Program-made: the position numbers and the translations under genes
The notes under the pieces: generated by a model
Database searches by the model: none
Seen by the model: the letters and a program-made list of their open reading frames with translations, nothing else
What the model was told of the DNA's origin: nothing
Origin: Brachionus manjavacas
Lineage: Eukaryota; Rotifera; Eurotatoria; Ploima; Brachionidae
Length of the DNA: 64,000 nt
Reading direction: 5' to 3'
Assembly (NCBI GenBank): GCA_019054805.1
Contig: JAHQIY010000006.1
Span: 5,022,001 to 5,086,000 of the forward strand
Part shown: in pieces, positions 35,383 through 44,699 of the stretch
How positions within the stretch are numbered: the first letter of the stretch is position 1
How the letters are laid out: each line of letters starts with the position of its first letter

Positions 35383-36124
35383 TTTTTAAAATATTAACTT
35401 ACCAAAAATGTTGAATCGCGAATTTCTGAAAATTAGTTAAGTTATCTTTTTTGCCAACTTGAATGATTTCAGATATGTTTTTATTTACATTATTTGAAAA
35501 TTTTTTTAACGGTTTTACTTTTTTATTTTTTGTTTTGTTAGAAAAAGAATCAAATTTAAAAAAAAATTTAATTTAACTAAATAAAATTTTGTATTAGTTT
35601 TATTTAAAAATTTTAAGAAATTATATCAAGTCAGATCGATACTAGAAAATGAACCATTTCATTCAGAAACAATATTTTCTAAATTTTATAATAAAAAAAT
35701 GAAAAATCTCAGTGATTTTTTTGTTAACCCGAATTTGGCTCTGTAAATTTAATTAGCTTATACATTCAATATATTATCTAAATCAAGCCTCTACAGAAAT
35801 TCTAAAAATCTCAAAATTTTTTAATTTATAATATCATAATAATTTGAGGGGAGCCTGGGGCGGCACAGAATGGAACTAAGTCCTTCTTTTTAGCCTAACA
35901 AATGGAAAAAACGAATAAAAGAAATGAAGTTTAAACATCGTTTATAATAGATTTGAATATTTTAAATAGTGAATTGAATTTTACATTGATGTTGTTTACT
36001 GTGAGTTGGGTGTGATATGACGTGAGATCCTTTATTAAGAATTTTACAAAAGCTTTTTTGTTCTGGTTTCTAATATTTCTAAATTGAGGGATTTGCTGAT
36101 GAAATTTGAAAATAGTTTTTCCAA
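35383..36124. other. intergenic region, nothing but a short repeat
   Basis: About 0.7 kb, AT-rich, containing only the second copy of the short dispersed repeat at 35843-35898. Confidence 0.55.
35843..35898 (+). repeat. short dispersed repeat, copy 2
   Basis: Matches 19206-19262 in the same orientation. It shares TTTGAGGG at the start and the CAGAATGGAAC / AAGTCCTTCTTTTTAG core. It lies about 230 bp upstream of the retroelement remnant, but I see no direct link to it. Confidence 0.55.
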
Positions 36125-37137
36125 TTCACGAGGATGTCCTTCGGACTGTCAATAGCCCCCTACGTCCAGCAGTCTTTACTGAACTGTGTCCTTAGGTTTA
36201 TTAAAAAGCACACAAAGTACACCTACGGACATCTGGACGATCTTATCGTAGCACACTCAGACTATAAAAAGCTCTAGGTCTTGCTGAGTGTGCTAAGGGC
36301 AAAATTTAAGTTAGCGGGGTGGGTGCTTAACACCCATAAGTCAGTCATGAACCCGGTAAGAAAACTAAATTTCCTGGGAGCAGAGTGGTACGGTCTAGGG
36401 ATTACCCGTAGTAAGGATGCCTCTGCCTTCGTAAATTCCATGGCGAGGTCCCTTTTACATTCCGACCCTTAGGAAAGAGCCCTCATGAGAGTGAGAAGGT
36501 ATTTATAATATTATCTAGGGTACTCTGGGAAGGTCAATCAAATTATCAACACCTTCCTGAAAATGACTATCACCACCAGAAAAGAATACTGGTGGTACAT
36601 GAGCCTGCTCATTCACATTGACAGGCTCAAATTCAGAAGGACCTGGTATACGGACGCTTCTGAGTACCAGTTGGAGGCAGTCGTTGACGACTCGGGAAGT
36701 GATTTCTCAGTCGTCGCTCCCACGGACTCAATTCTTTTTAATGAAGCTTCTTTGCTGCCTTTTGTACTAGATAACCGCCCATACCAAATCAAAATCCAAA
36801 TCCACAACATGGCAGTGATAGGTTTGTGGAAGCGAGTAAGAGCCAAGTGGGCTCGTTACTACTCAAGTGGGAAAGAATCAATGCACAGGTTCTTCTCCCT
36901 GATACTGATGGTCAACTTTTACCGGGCAACAAACAATATATACGTGACGTACGTGCCTTCTGCCGAAAATCCGGCAGACGGACCTTCAAGAAGGCCCATA
37001 TCTCCGTAAACATCACCTACGCCTTGGCAACGTCACGATCCGTATAAATATAAGCTGTGTATCGGGCAGCTTTCGAAACTTTTTCTATTTTAATTTAATA
37101 AAAACTGACTGACTCGTGGTCATCCACCGGTCATCAT
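36125..37137 (+). mobile_element. GC-rich retroelement remnant with LTR-like 3' end
   Basis: A sharply bounded island, roughly half G+C by eye, within a background of about a quarter G+C. It contains the reverse transcriptase/RNase H frame 36134-37009. After it comes a segment with TATAAATA (37043-37050), then AATAAA (37097-37102), then an end of the form ...CCACCGGTCATCATAATCCACA. A promoter element and polyadenylation signal close together, downstream of the coding part, look like a long terminal repeat. No second copy is present upstream, so the element is 5'-truncated. No integrase or tyrosine recombinase is seen between RNase H and the putative LTR. Confidence 0.65.
36134..37009 (+). pseudogene. 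reverse transcriptase and RNase H of a retroelement, inactivated by stops
   Basis: One continuous frame, broken by three stop codons and no frameshift. The reverse transcriptase part shows GLSIAPYV and the catalytic box as HLDDLIV, followed by NFLGAEW. RNase H begins with WYTDAS (first catalytic Asp) and ends with VPSAENPADGPSR (last catalytic Asp). The pattern fits long-terminal-repeat-like retroelements (Ty3-like, DIRS-like or related); I cannot decide between them. The 5' part of the reverse transcriptase and any gag, protease or integrase are missing. The stops make it non-functional. Codon use and GC are unlike the neighbouring host genes. Confidence 0.8.
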
Positions 37138-37531
37138 AATCCACAGGTTATTTTCAAAAATTAAATTTAGCTGATACATTAAATTTATTAGCTGATACAA
37201 TTTACAGAACCAATTTTGGCCTTTTTAAAAATAAAAAAATTTTATTGTTTAATTTTTGATTTACTAATTAAGCCCGACTGGACACAGAATTACATAATTT
37301 TCGAGCTTAAAACTGGTTTAAAAGAGGATTAAACTCACATAAAAAGTGAAAATTAAAAAACACCACATAAATATGAAAATGAAAGTTGAACATATTAGAG
37401 CAAAGAAATAAAACATAAAGTTAAGCATTATTTTTTGAAAAAGTTAAAAAAACATGAATTTTTTCTTCCAATAGTGAAAATTGGTATAAAACTGGAATAA
37501 AAACATAAGTTTATTTTTCATCTGTTAACAG
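37138..37531. other. intergenic region, nothing identified
   Basis: About 0.4 kb of AT-rich sequence between the retroelement end and the orphan exon candidate. Confidence 0.5.
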
Positions 37532-37670
37532 TATCGAAGGTCTTAGCGATCATGTAATGGGAAAGACTTACATAGAAATTGACTTACAAAACTTTCAAAA
37601 TGACCAACCCTTCTATTTTGGTGTAGACATTAACGACTGCATTGAAGAGACCCACTTTTTTGATAAATAA
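37532..37670 (+). CDS. orphan terminal-exon candidate, 45 codons
   Basis: An acceptor-like CTGTTAACAG at 37522-37531 is followed by an open frame of 45 codons to TAA. It includes GLSDHVMGKTYIEIDLQNF and DQPFYFGVDINDCIEETHFF. The composition (Asp, Glu, Asn, aromatic residues; mixed codons) is much more protein-like than nearby AT-rich frames. I do not recognise the family and could not find upstream exons on this strand between here and the retroelement. It may be the last exon of a gene interrupted by that element, a gene remnant, or chance. Confidence 0.35.
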
Positions 37671-37897
37671 AATTTACTTATGTTTTTCTAACAGTTATAC
37701 AATATTTCTTATCTGGATAAAGAGTTTGAACTATCTTGTTTGCTACCAGCAATATTTCGTTATGTTAACTTTTATTTTACATCGCCTTTAAGGCGTTCAT
37801 TGAAATAAAAAAATAAATGAAAATTTTCAAAATTTTTATTGTTAGAAATAAAAAAAGTTTTGAAATATATTTTCTTGTTCTATAATTTTCAATTCAA

Positions 37898-38110
37898 ATG
37901 ATTTTTAATCTATTAATAATAATTGTTTTTGTTTACATTTTGTTGTCTAATAATTGTTCAAAAACTAAATTTAGATATAGATGGAAAGTTTATAGGCTAG
38001 GATATTTTGGATACAATTACAATATTCCTTTTTTCCTTTTTGACCATGTTTTTCATTATCCCTACAATTTTGAAGTGAATTCCTTAACAAAGTATAATAT
38101 TAAATTTTAA
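37898..38110 (+). CDS. possible small secreted Tyr/Phe-rich peptide
   Basis: A 70-residue frame from ATG. Residues 1-17 are a hydrophobic stretch (MIFNLLIIIVFVYILLS) that resembles a signal peptide or anchor. The remainder is rich in Tyr, Phe, Lys and Arg (RYRWKVYRLGYFGYNYN), with one Cys. No family is recognised. AT-rich DNA readily produces such Phe/Ile/Leu-rich frames, so coding status is doubtful. Confidence 0.25.
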   Translation: MIFNLLIIIVFVYILLSNNCSKTKFRYRWKVYRLGYFGYNYNIPFFLFDHVFHYPYNFEVNSLTKYNIKF

Positions 38111-38328
38111 AAATTATATTAACTTATTTTTAATAAATGAAATCAGACACTGGAAGTTTCTTTTAACTATTGAAAACTTGCCAGTCTCTTCAACAAATTA
38201 ATTCATTTCGATTTTCTCCTAGTTTTTTTAATCAATTCAAAATAGTAAAAATTTATTTAAAAATTTATTTTTAAAAAACAGATTTAAAGATCTTAATCTC
38301 AAAATTAAAGAACAACAAAATAATTTTC

Positions 38329-39630
38329 TTAAAAGTCACTATCATTTTCGTCAAAGGGCACATTACGTTGAATTACTTTTCCTTTATTTTGCATACCTTT
38401 CATTTTTCCTCCACTTATGTGCAAATCTTCATCATCTTCATCATTTGGTTCTTCATCGTCATCTTCATCCTCTTCATCGTCATCATCTTCCTCGTCCTCT
38501 TCATCGTCATCATCTTCATCTTCATTTTCAGAGCCACTTAAATCAGCGTCCATAGCTCCGAAATTCTTCTGCTGAAGCTGTTGTTTTCTGGCACGTGCAT
38601 TAATAGCACTCTTAGATATTCTATCTTGTTTTCTACCAGCGCCCTGGTCATCACTTTGATCCGAATCAGCTGAAATAAGCATTTCATCATCATCCAAGAA
38701 TGGATTACCATTTCTTTCCTTCTCTTGTTCTTTTAATTTTTTATTAGCTAGTTGCATTCGGCGAGCCGATTCCTCAAACTTTTCCTGTTCACTTTGATTG
38801 TACTCATCTAATTGCTGTTCCAGATAAGATTGGGTTCTAAACTTGATCAAATATTCTTCATACAATTGTTCAAGCTCTTTTTCAAGCGCTTCATATTCGT
38901 CCATGAATGCAGGTCTTACTTCTTTTAAAGTGCGCAAACGGCCCATGTTTTTTTCCAAATCAGCGCGTTTTTTTTCTATTTTTTCATCTAAATTCTTTTC
39001 ATCTAAATGAATGTTATCCAACATGGTCGCTGTTTTTTCGCCTTCACGCTGGCATGCCTTAATGGCATCCCTAATTCCTTTTTCTACATCCGAAAGCTCT
39101 AGATTTCTATTAATTGTATAAGTTCTCATGTCTCTTAGATCGACCTCGCGCCCCAGCAGGTCAAAAATGCTAGAGCCTTTTAATGTTATCTCTGAAGCTA
39201 GTTCTCTTGCTCGCCTTAAGTCGCCGATCTGAGATGATATATCGAACTGGATGTTCAAATTTCGGTCTGAATTTTCATCTTCATTTTCTTTTTCTTGATT
39301 ATATTTCAGCGCATTATACAAAACTGAAGTCATTTTTAATAATTCTTTTACCACGTAGCCATCGGCTTGGTAGAGTTTTTTTGTGTTGAGTTTAATATGG
39401 GCTTTAGTGGCCATGAACTGTGCGACACTTTTAATGAACAAAATACGGTCCGATTCGGTATCTATTTCTGTCGGTATATCTGCTGTAGGGTCGTAGCGTT
39501 TCACTAACCATTTTAAAAGTTCGGCTAAGAGTGGAAAGTTTGGTTGGCGAAAATTTTCGACAGATATCAAACGCGGGTAGCCCAGCACTCTAGTCATCTC
39601 ACAAAAATTTTTTATGTCCCGATAAGACAT
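38329..39630 (-). CDS. CLUAP1: clusterin-associated protein 1 homologue (IFT38)
   Basis: Intronless, 433 residues (human CLUAP1 is about 413). It starts MSYRDIKNFCEMTRVLGYPR, the conserved beginning of the family. Residues 1 to about 130 form the calponin-homology-like N-terminal domain with LLKWLVKRYDP. Residues of about 170-320 are a long charged coiled coil (for example MGRLRTLKEVRPAFMDEYEA). The tail (about 340-433) is a highly acidic Asp/Glu run followed by a short basic end. In the family this protein is IFT38, a peripheral subunit of intraflagellar transport complex B, needed to build and maintain cilia. Full length and intact motifs suggest function. The acidic tail is low-complexity and may differ between relatives. 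Confidence 0.95.
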   Translation of the reverse strand: MSYRDIKNFCEMTRVLGYPRLISVENFRQPNFPLLAELLKWLVKRYDPTADIPTEIDTESDRILFIKSVAQFMATKAHIKLNTKKLYQADGYVVKELLKMTSVLYNALKYNQEKENEDENSDRNLNIQFDISSQIGDLRRARELASEITLKGSSIFDLLGREVDLRDMRTYTINRNLELSDVEKGIRDAIKACQREGEKTATMLDNIHLDEKNLDEKIEKKRADLEKNMGRLRTLKEVRPAFMDEYEALEKELEQLYEEYLIKFRTQSYLEQQLDEYNQSEQEKFEESARRMQLANKKLKEQEKERNGNPFLDDDEMLISADSDQSDDQGAGRKQDRISKSAINARARKQQLQQKNFGAMDADLSGSENEDEDDDDEEDEEDDDDEEDEDDDEEPNDEDDEDLHISGGKMKGMQNKGKVIQRNVPFDENDSDF

Positions 39631-40663
39631 TTCGATTTTTTTTAAATATTTTATTTATTAATGAATAAAAAATTCCTATATCTACTTTACTTGAACTTAT
39701 AAATAATTTTAGGTTTTTGGTTTCTATGGAATTTTGTGGCTCTTGTTTTCATTTAAAATATTTTCGACAATTTTCAAAATTATGGTTACAATTTTATAAA
39801 TAAAATATTTTTTACATTAAATAATTAAAAGAATGTTTTCTTTTTTTATCAAAATTTATTTTATATTTGATTTTTGTTTTTGATGTAAAACGATAAACTG
39901 TTTAAGTTAATCAAAAAATTAAGTTATTTGAGAAAAAGATGTATTTTCTTTGGAAAGTCTATATTACTTCAGACGATCTGACTTCAATAATTCACTAAAA
40001 ACTAAAAACTAAAAACTACTAAAAGATACTAAAAACTAATTGTAAAGAAAATATAAAAGATGAGCTGATAAATGAATATGTTTTTTTAAAGTAAAAGCAA
40101 ATCCATAGTTTCAACAGTACGAACCTTTGTAAACTTAAGTTTCTTGAAGTTAATTGAAGATTGTGATACTTTACAACTGTTTACAACTATACATTGAATG
40201 ATTTTAATTTTTCGATTATTTTTTTAATTTGAAGAGGTGAAATTAAAATTTCCTTTTTTTTTAAGATAAAAAAATTACGATACTCTTCGATTTTACAGAT
40301 ATTAGTTCATATTTAATAAAAGAGTGCTATTTTAATTCTTTTGAAGTGAATAAATGTTTAAACATTATTTTTCTGGGTCGATATGAGACAAGGCAGATCT
40401 ATCGAATTTTTAATGGTGAAGGTCTTCATCATAAATATTCTATAATTTTCTTAAATAAATTCTTTAAAAAAAATTAAAAAATTTTTGATTGTATTTTTTT
40501 TTAATTTAGGTTAGATGTTTAATAAATCTTTCCTATAATATTATTATTTAAAAAAAAAAACTTTTTTTTAAATGCTTTATTAAATTAAAAAATCAAAAAT
40601 CTATTAAAGTGTAGCAAAATTTTATAATTCAAGATTTTATAAATATATAGAATAAAATTTAGA
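39631..40663. other. intergenic region, nothing identified
   Basis: About 1 kb between the CLUAP1 start and the 3' end of the secreted-protein gene. It contains a short run of ACTAAAAACTAAAAACT repeats near 39995-40040 and no gene. Confidence 0.6.
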
Positions 40664-41218
40664 TTAATATTGAAAATTAGGAATCATAGCTACTCGTCTT
40701 ATTTGAGACATTTGTTGACCTTGAGCTCCTGGCATTGCTGCTACAATTCTCATTCTAGGCACAAAAATTCTTCTAACTGATCCCCCAGCTCCTGGTACTA
40801 ATATTTGTCTTGATCTCTGATAAGTAGGGGCAGGTGTAACTGGGATTGGAGTAGGTCTTGCAGTCGTGTATGCGTTGGTAGTTGTTACAGAAATTGGAAT
40901 TGGTATCGGTCTTGTAGTATACTGTCCTGGAGTAGTTACTGGTATTGGAATGGGTCTTGTGGTATACTCAGGTCTAGCTGTTACGGGAATCGGAATAGGT
41001 ATAGATCCGTAACCTGAATCGGATCTTACCGCTTGTTGCCTTTGTTGAACTAAAGGGTTTCTTGCAAAACCGATGATGTTTCTTAAATTTGATAAATTTT
41101 GGCCTGATACTGAACCAATCGAAAAGTCATCATTTGAATTATCTGAGAGATTAACTCCCAGGTTAGATTGACTTTTAACCAAAGTAATGATTAAAATTGA
41201 ATACAAGAACTTAAACAT
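40664..41218 (-). CDS. secreted Thr/Pro/Ile-repeat protein
   Basis: A 184-residue, single-exon frame from ATG. Residues 1-16 are a good signal peptide (MFKFLYSILIITLVKS). Residues of about 70-130 hold imperfect repeats built on YTTRPIPIPVTT: IPIPIPVTARPEYTTRP, then GQYTTRPIPIPIS, then AYTTARPTPIPV. The C-terminal part has RQILVPGAGGSVRRIFVPRM and ends MIPNFQY. There are no cysteines after the signal. The Thr/Pro-rich repeats look like mucin-type O-glycosylation sites or a structural extracellular polymer. A near-consensus TATA box lies 53 bp upstream of the start. I know no family for it. A secreted matrix, cuticle or glandular product is a reasonable guess. Confidence 0.75.
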   Translation of the reverse strand: MFKFLYSILIITLVKSQSNLGVNLSDNSNDDFSIGSVSGQNLSNLRNIIGFARNPLVQQRQQAVRSDSGYGSIPIPIPVTARPEYTTRPIPIPVTTPGQYTTRPIPIPISVTTTNAYTTARPTPIPVTPAPTYQRSRQILVPGAGGSVRRIFVPRMRIVAAMPGAQGQQMSQIRRVAMIPNFQY

Positions 41219-41270
41219 TTTTTCCTTAAAAGCTTTTTTTTCTTTAATTTTTTAATATTTTGAGTCTAGT

Positions 41271-41280
41271 CTTATTTATA
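41271..41280 (-). promoter_or_regulatory. TATA box of the secreted-protein gene
   Basis: On the minus strand this reads TATAAATAAG, matching the metazoan TATA consensus. It lies 53 bp upstream of the ATG at 41218, so transcription would start roughly 25 nt before the start codon. Confidence 0.55.
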
Positions 41281-41716
41281 AGCTAAATTCTTCTCAATTT
41301 GGTTAAGTAACGTGTCTGTTTTATTAGATAAAAACAAATAAAACCAGGCATCCATAAACTCTGGAAAATTGTGTGTTTTTTTTATTTTCTATTTTCTATT
41401 CAATTTAGTTAAAATATTTAGCCATTTTGAAAAAAAAAATTTTATTTCTAGAAACCTATATTTATACAATTTAAATGCGAGTTGTAGAAAAATTAACACA
41501 TGTCTTTTGATTAAAAAAAGATAATTAAAAGATGATAAAAAACTATTCGCAAATGCAAACAAAGTTGTATGTGTTTAAATCCACTGGAAGAAAGCATTCA
41601 TGAAAGCAGCTTAAATTTCACCAAATCAACTTTTCAATTTTTCAAAAAAATGATGACTTAAAATTCGACTGTTTGAATCAACTTTTTGAATTAAGTGAAA
41701 GATAAGCTAGGCAGAA

Positions 41717-42253
41717 ATGAGTCATTCTGTTCCATTAGTTGTAAAACTGGTGGAAGAATATAGAGAAGGTTGGGATTGTGATATTTCATACAAACCTTCC
41801 CAAAATTACCAAAATAAAATTCTTTTTTAATAATTTAAATTGAAAAAATTGAGAAATTAACAGGAAAATATTAATGATAAAAAGAAATATCAATCTTTTG
41901 GAATTTATTTATTACTTGTCTCTATGATCTATTCAAATCAGAATTTTTTTTTTTGCATTTTGTAAATTTATTTTATTCAAATGTTAAAATTCTGTCATCG
42001 TTACAATTGTAAAAAATTTATTTTTCATTTCAAAGTTAATTTGATTAGAAGCAATCAATTTATTGGAAATATTTATTTAAATTTTTTCTTAAATTGAACT
42101 ATTAAATAAAACTTTGTTTTTTTTCATCTTTTAAAAATTACAGAAAAATCTTTAGTTCAAAAGACATATTTTTAGTAAAAATTTAAATTTTGTTTTGGAA
42201 TTTTGCATGAAAATTCACAATGCCGAGAAGGTTTTGAATCAAGATATAGTTAA
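41717..42253 (+). repeat. older coding-like repeat, split by a MITE
   Basis: If the MITE 41772-42224 and one copy of its 9-bp target duplication are left out, the flanks join into a short frame beginning MSHSVPLVVKLVEE and reaching GFESRYS before a stop at 42251-42253. A diverged relative lies at 56568-56670 (MSYSIPFVVKLVKD, then GFDSRYIEF). Conservation of the protein reading between two loci suggests a fragment of a mobile element's ORF or a small gene family. The family is unknown. Confidence 0.5.
41772..42224. mobile_element. MITE with 9-bp target-site duplication
   Basis: A 453-bp non-coding element. The left end GGGATTGTGATATTTCAT and the right end ATGAAAATTCACAATGCC are imperfect inverted repeats. 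It is flanked by the exact 9-bp direct repeat GAGAAGGTT (41763-41771 and 42225-42233). Nine-base duplications are typical of Mutator-like elements, so a MULE-derived MITE is likely. A worn relative is at 1596-2110. Confidence 0.8.
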
Positions 42254-42699
42254 TACCCTACTCCATTGTGTAATTGCTACCATACTATTTCTTCTCTTTT
42301 TCAAGTATTAGGTACATTCAAAAATTCCAAAAATTTAGTTTATTAACAGAAAATTTTAAAACAAAATAAATTTTAAGTTAAGAAATCTTAACCCGAAATA
42401 AACCAAATTTCGACTTATTGTATTTAAATAAGTTAATTGGGAATTTTTAAAAATTGAAAAAAAGAGGAATTAGAAAAATCAAATAAGTTGAAATATTTGA
42501 ATAACTGAATAGTTAAATAGTTGTATTTGATGAAAATTTGAATAAATGAATATAACACAATCTTAACAGTAGCAAATAAATATTAATATGTCTTTATCTA
42601 TTGTAAGGATTGTAAACATTTTCTTATTGTTTGATTGATATTGAAATAAAATTATTAGCTTAATTCAAAATTTAGAATAATTCAGTTTTTAATACACAT
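42254..42699. other. intergenic region with a shared short motif
   Basis: About 0.45 kb. The stretch around 42257-42310 (CTCCATTGTGTAATTGCTACCA) resembles 62906-62955, which suggests another dispersed fragment. No gene is seen. Confidence 0.4.
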
Positions 42700-42912
42700 A
42701 GAAGTGATGTTGAAGGTTGTTATAAACAAAACAACACTCGATCAGAAAAAGAAGAGGAACCAGTTTCAAAAAAAGCAAGATTTGAGGCAAACAATGTAAA
42801 ATAATTCAAAAGTAATTCACAAACTAGCAAAACTGTGAGATCAATGTGGCGCACAAATGAAGAAAAAACGCTACTGGACTGGGCTTGTCCAAACAAATGT
42901 GGAAAAAATTAA
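42700..42912 (+). pseudogene. gene or transposase fragment with an internal stop
   Basis: One frame reads SDVEGCYKQNNTRSEKEEE, then PVSKKARFEANNVK, a TAA stop, then SNSQTSKTVRSMWRTNEEKT and LLDWACPNKCGKN before a second stop. The charged segment with a KKARF basic cluster and the WRTNEEKTLLDW segment look like genuine protein; the latter is faintly like a Myb/SANT-type helix start. No start codon, splice sites or family could be assigned, so a decayed copy is the best reading. Confidence 0.35.
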
Positions 42913-43187
42913 AAAAATTTAGTGTCAAAAGTAAAAAAAAGCTTGTTTTTTTTAATTTTTATTGTCATTTTAATCAAATTGGTGTCAAATAATAAAAAAA
43001 GTGTTTTTTTTTATTTTTACGTATATTTTATTTTTTGTGGTTATTCTAATAAAATTGGGAGAAAAACTTAAAAATTTGGGGTGCTTTATTTAAATTTTGT
43101 GGTATTCGAAATAAATTTCTCATCAGAAAAATAGTTAATTTTTGAGCATTTAATTTGCAAAGTTTATTTATCAGTTAATCTCTTTTA

Positions 43188-43422
43188 CAATGCCGGAAAT
43201 TAACTTGTCACTTTGATATCATTGAAAACCATTTTCTTAACTTTCCTCATATCAGCTGATATCAGCTATTAACATTCGATATAAGATAATATCAGGTGAA
43301 TTAAAATTTGAATTTTTATATGTAAAAATTTGTAAATAATTTTTTTTCCTAATATTAGCTGATATCAGTTGATATCAAATGATTTCATTTAATATGATGT
43401 GACAAGTCAATTTCCGGCACTG
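43188..43422. mobile_element. Tc1/mariner-like MITE with TA target site
   Basis: A 235-bp element. The ends are CAATGCCGGAAATTAACTTG on the left and the complement of CAGTGCCGGAAATTGACTTG on the right. It is bounded by TA dinucleotides at 43186-43187 and 43423-43424. Internally both arms repeat TATCAGCTGATATCAG-type palindromes, giving a near-complete fold-back. TA duplication and a CAGTG-type end point to the Tc1/mariner superfamily. Confidence 0.75.
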
Positions 43423-43626
43423 TATCAACCGCTTTATAATATGCAAATTAGTACATTGAGATAACATTTGATCAATGAAATAGTAAAATAAATATGGAGA
43501 TAAAATTTTTCCTTGTTTAAAACGTACAGTTTTATTAAAAAGACTCCTTTTTTGTTCACCAATTTTAATTACTTTAGATATTCAATAATACCTATGTAAA
43601 ATTTTCCAAATATAATGAATTTTTCC

Positions 43627-44237
43627 GGGAGTAGCTCAAAATAGCATCAATTAAAATAGCTATAATTAAAAAAGCGTACAGATAAAAAAAAATATCAAAA
43701 AAGCTCAATTAATTTTTTTTTTAAATAAAGAAAAAAATGTTTTAGAATGGCTTAATTGTCTTAATTTTTAAATAGTTCAAAGAGCTAAAATATTTTATTC
43801 AAAAGAGGTGTCAATAAAAATAAAATTAAAACCTAATATCTCATTACATAGCTTAATACAACGCTAATTGAAAATGTTTTTTTTTATTTTGTTGTACATT
43901 TTGTTTATAGTAATAGCCTTTAAAATGAAACTGGTGATGGCCTTTTTGTGAGAGAGAACTAAAAGCTTTATTTAAGCTTAGATTTCTAACACAAGTTGTT
44001 AGTTGATCGACATCTGACGTTTTTCAAAATAAAATATTTTTTTTTCAAATTCATTGATTGCTTCTAATTAAAATTATTTTTTTTGATACACACTTTTCTA
44101 TTACTTAGCCATTCTTTTTTTATTTAAAGCTATTTTGATTTTAACTAAATTAAATTAACAAAAAATTTACTTGAGAAAATTAATTTTAGCTATTTTAATT
44201 ATGGCCATTTTAAACGTAGCTATTTTGAGATAGAGCC
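43627..44237. mobile_element. 611-bp MITE with 9-bp target-site duplication
   Basis: The exact direct repeats AATTTTTCC flank it (43618-43626 and 44238-44246). The terminal inverted repeats begin GGGAGTAGCTCAAAATAGC on the left and GGCTCTATCTCAAAATAGC on the right (complement). Inside, both arms repeat AAAATAGCTA-type words. There is no coding potential. The 9-bp duplication suggests a Mutator-like origin, but the ends differ from the 41772-42224 family. Confidence 0.8.
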
Positions 44238-44246
44238 AATTTTTCC

Positions 44247-44699
44247 TATGAATTTATAGGAAAAATAATTTAAATTTTCCTCTTAAACCCTTTAAAATAA
44301 TTAAAATCCATAAATAATTCCCAAAAATTTAATTTAAAAAAACGAATCAAACAGAATGTTTTATATATTTTTAAATAAAAAATAAATTTTAGATTCAATT
44401 AAGCAATCGGTAAGAAAAATTTTACTACCATTAATGTGTTTCTTGGCTGAATTACATAACTCTTAATGCAAAAAAAACAATCTTTAAAAATTGGTGAACA
44501 ATGCAAAATCTTTTATTTGTGATGTCTTTGATAAAAATTAAAAAAAGTGAAAAATTTACAATTTTCTAATCATAATAAAATAAAAAGTAAACAGAATAGC
44601 AAATTAATTTGCTAGCAATTTTCTAGTATGTAAAATGTCACTTTCAAATAAATGATTCAGACATCTTTTTTCGATACTGTTGCTAACAAATAATTTTAA
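44247..44699. other. intergenic region downstream of geminin
   Basis: About 0.45 kb holding the geminin 3' untranslated end. Nothing else is supported. Confidence 0.55.

Noticed and set aside
36134-37009. Alternative genetic code suggested by three in-frame stops
   Set aside because: All host genes in the window use the three standard stops only at their ends. The retroelement is simply decayed.
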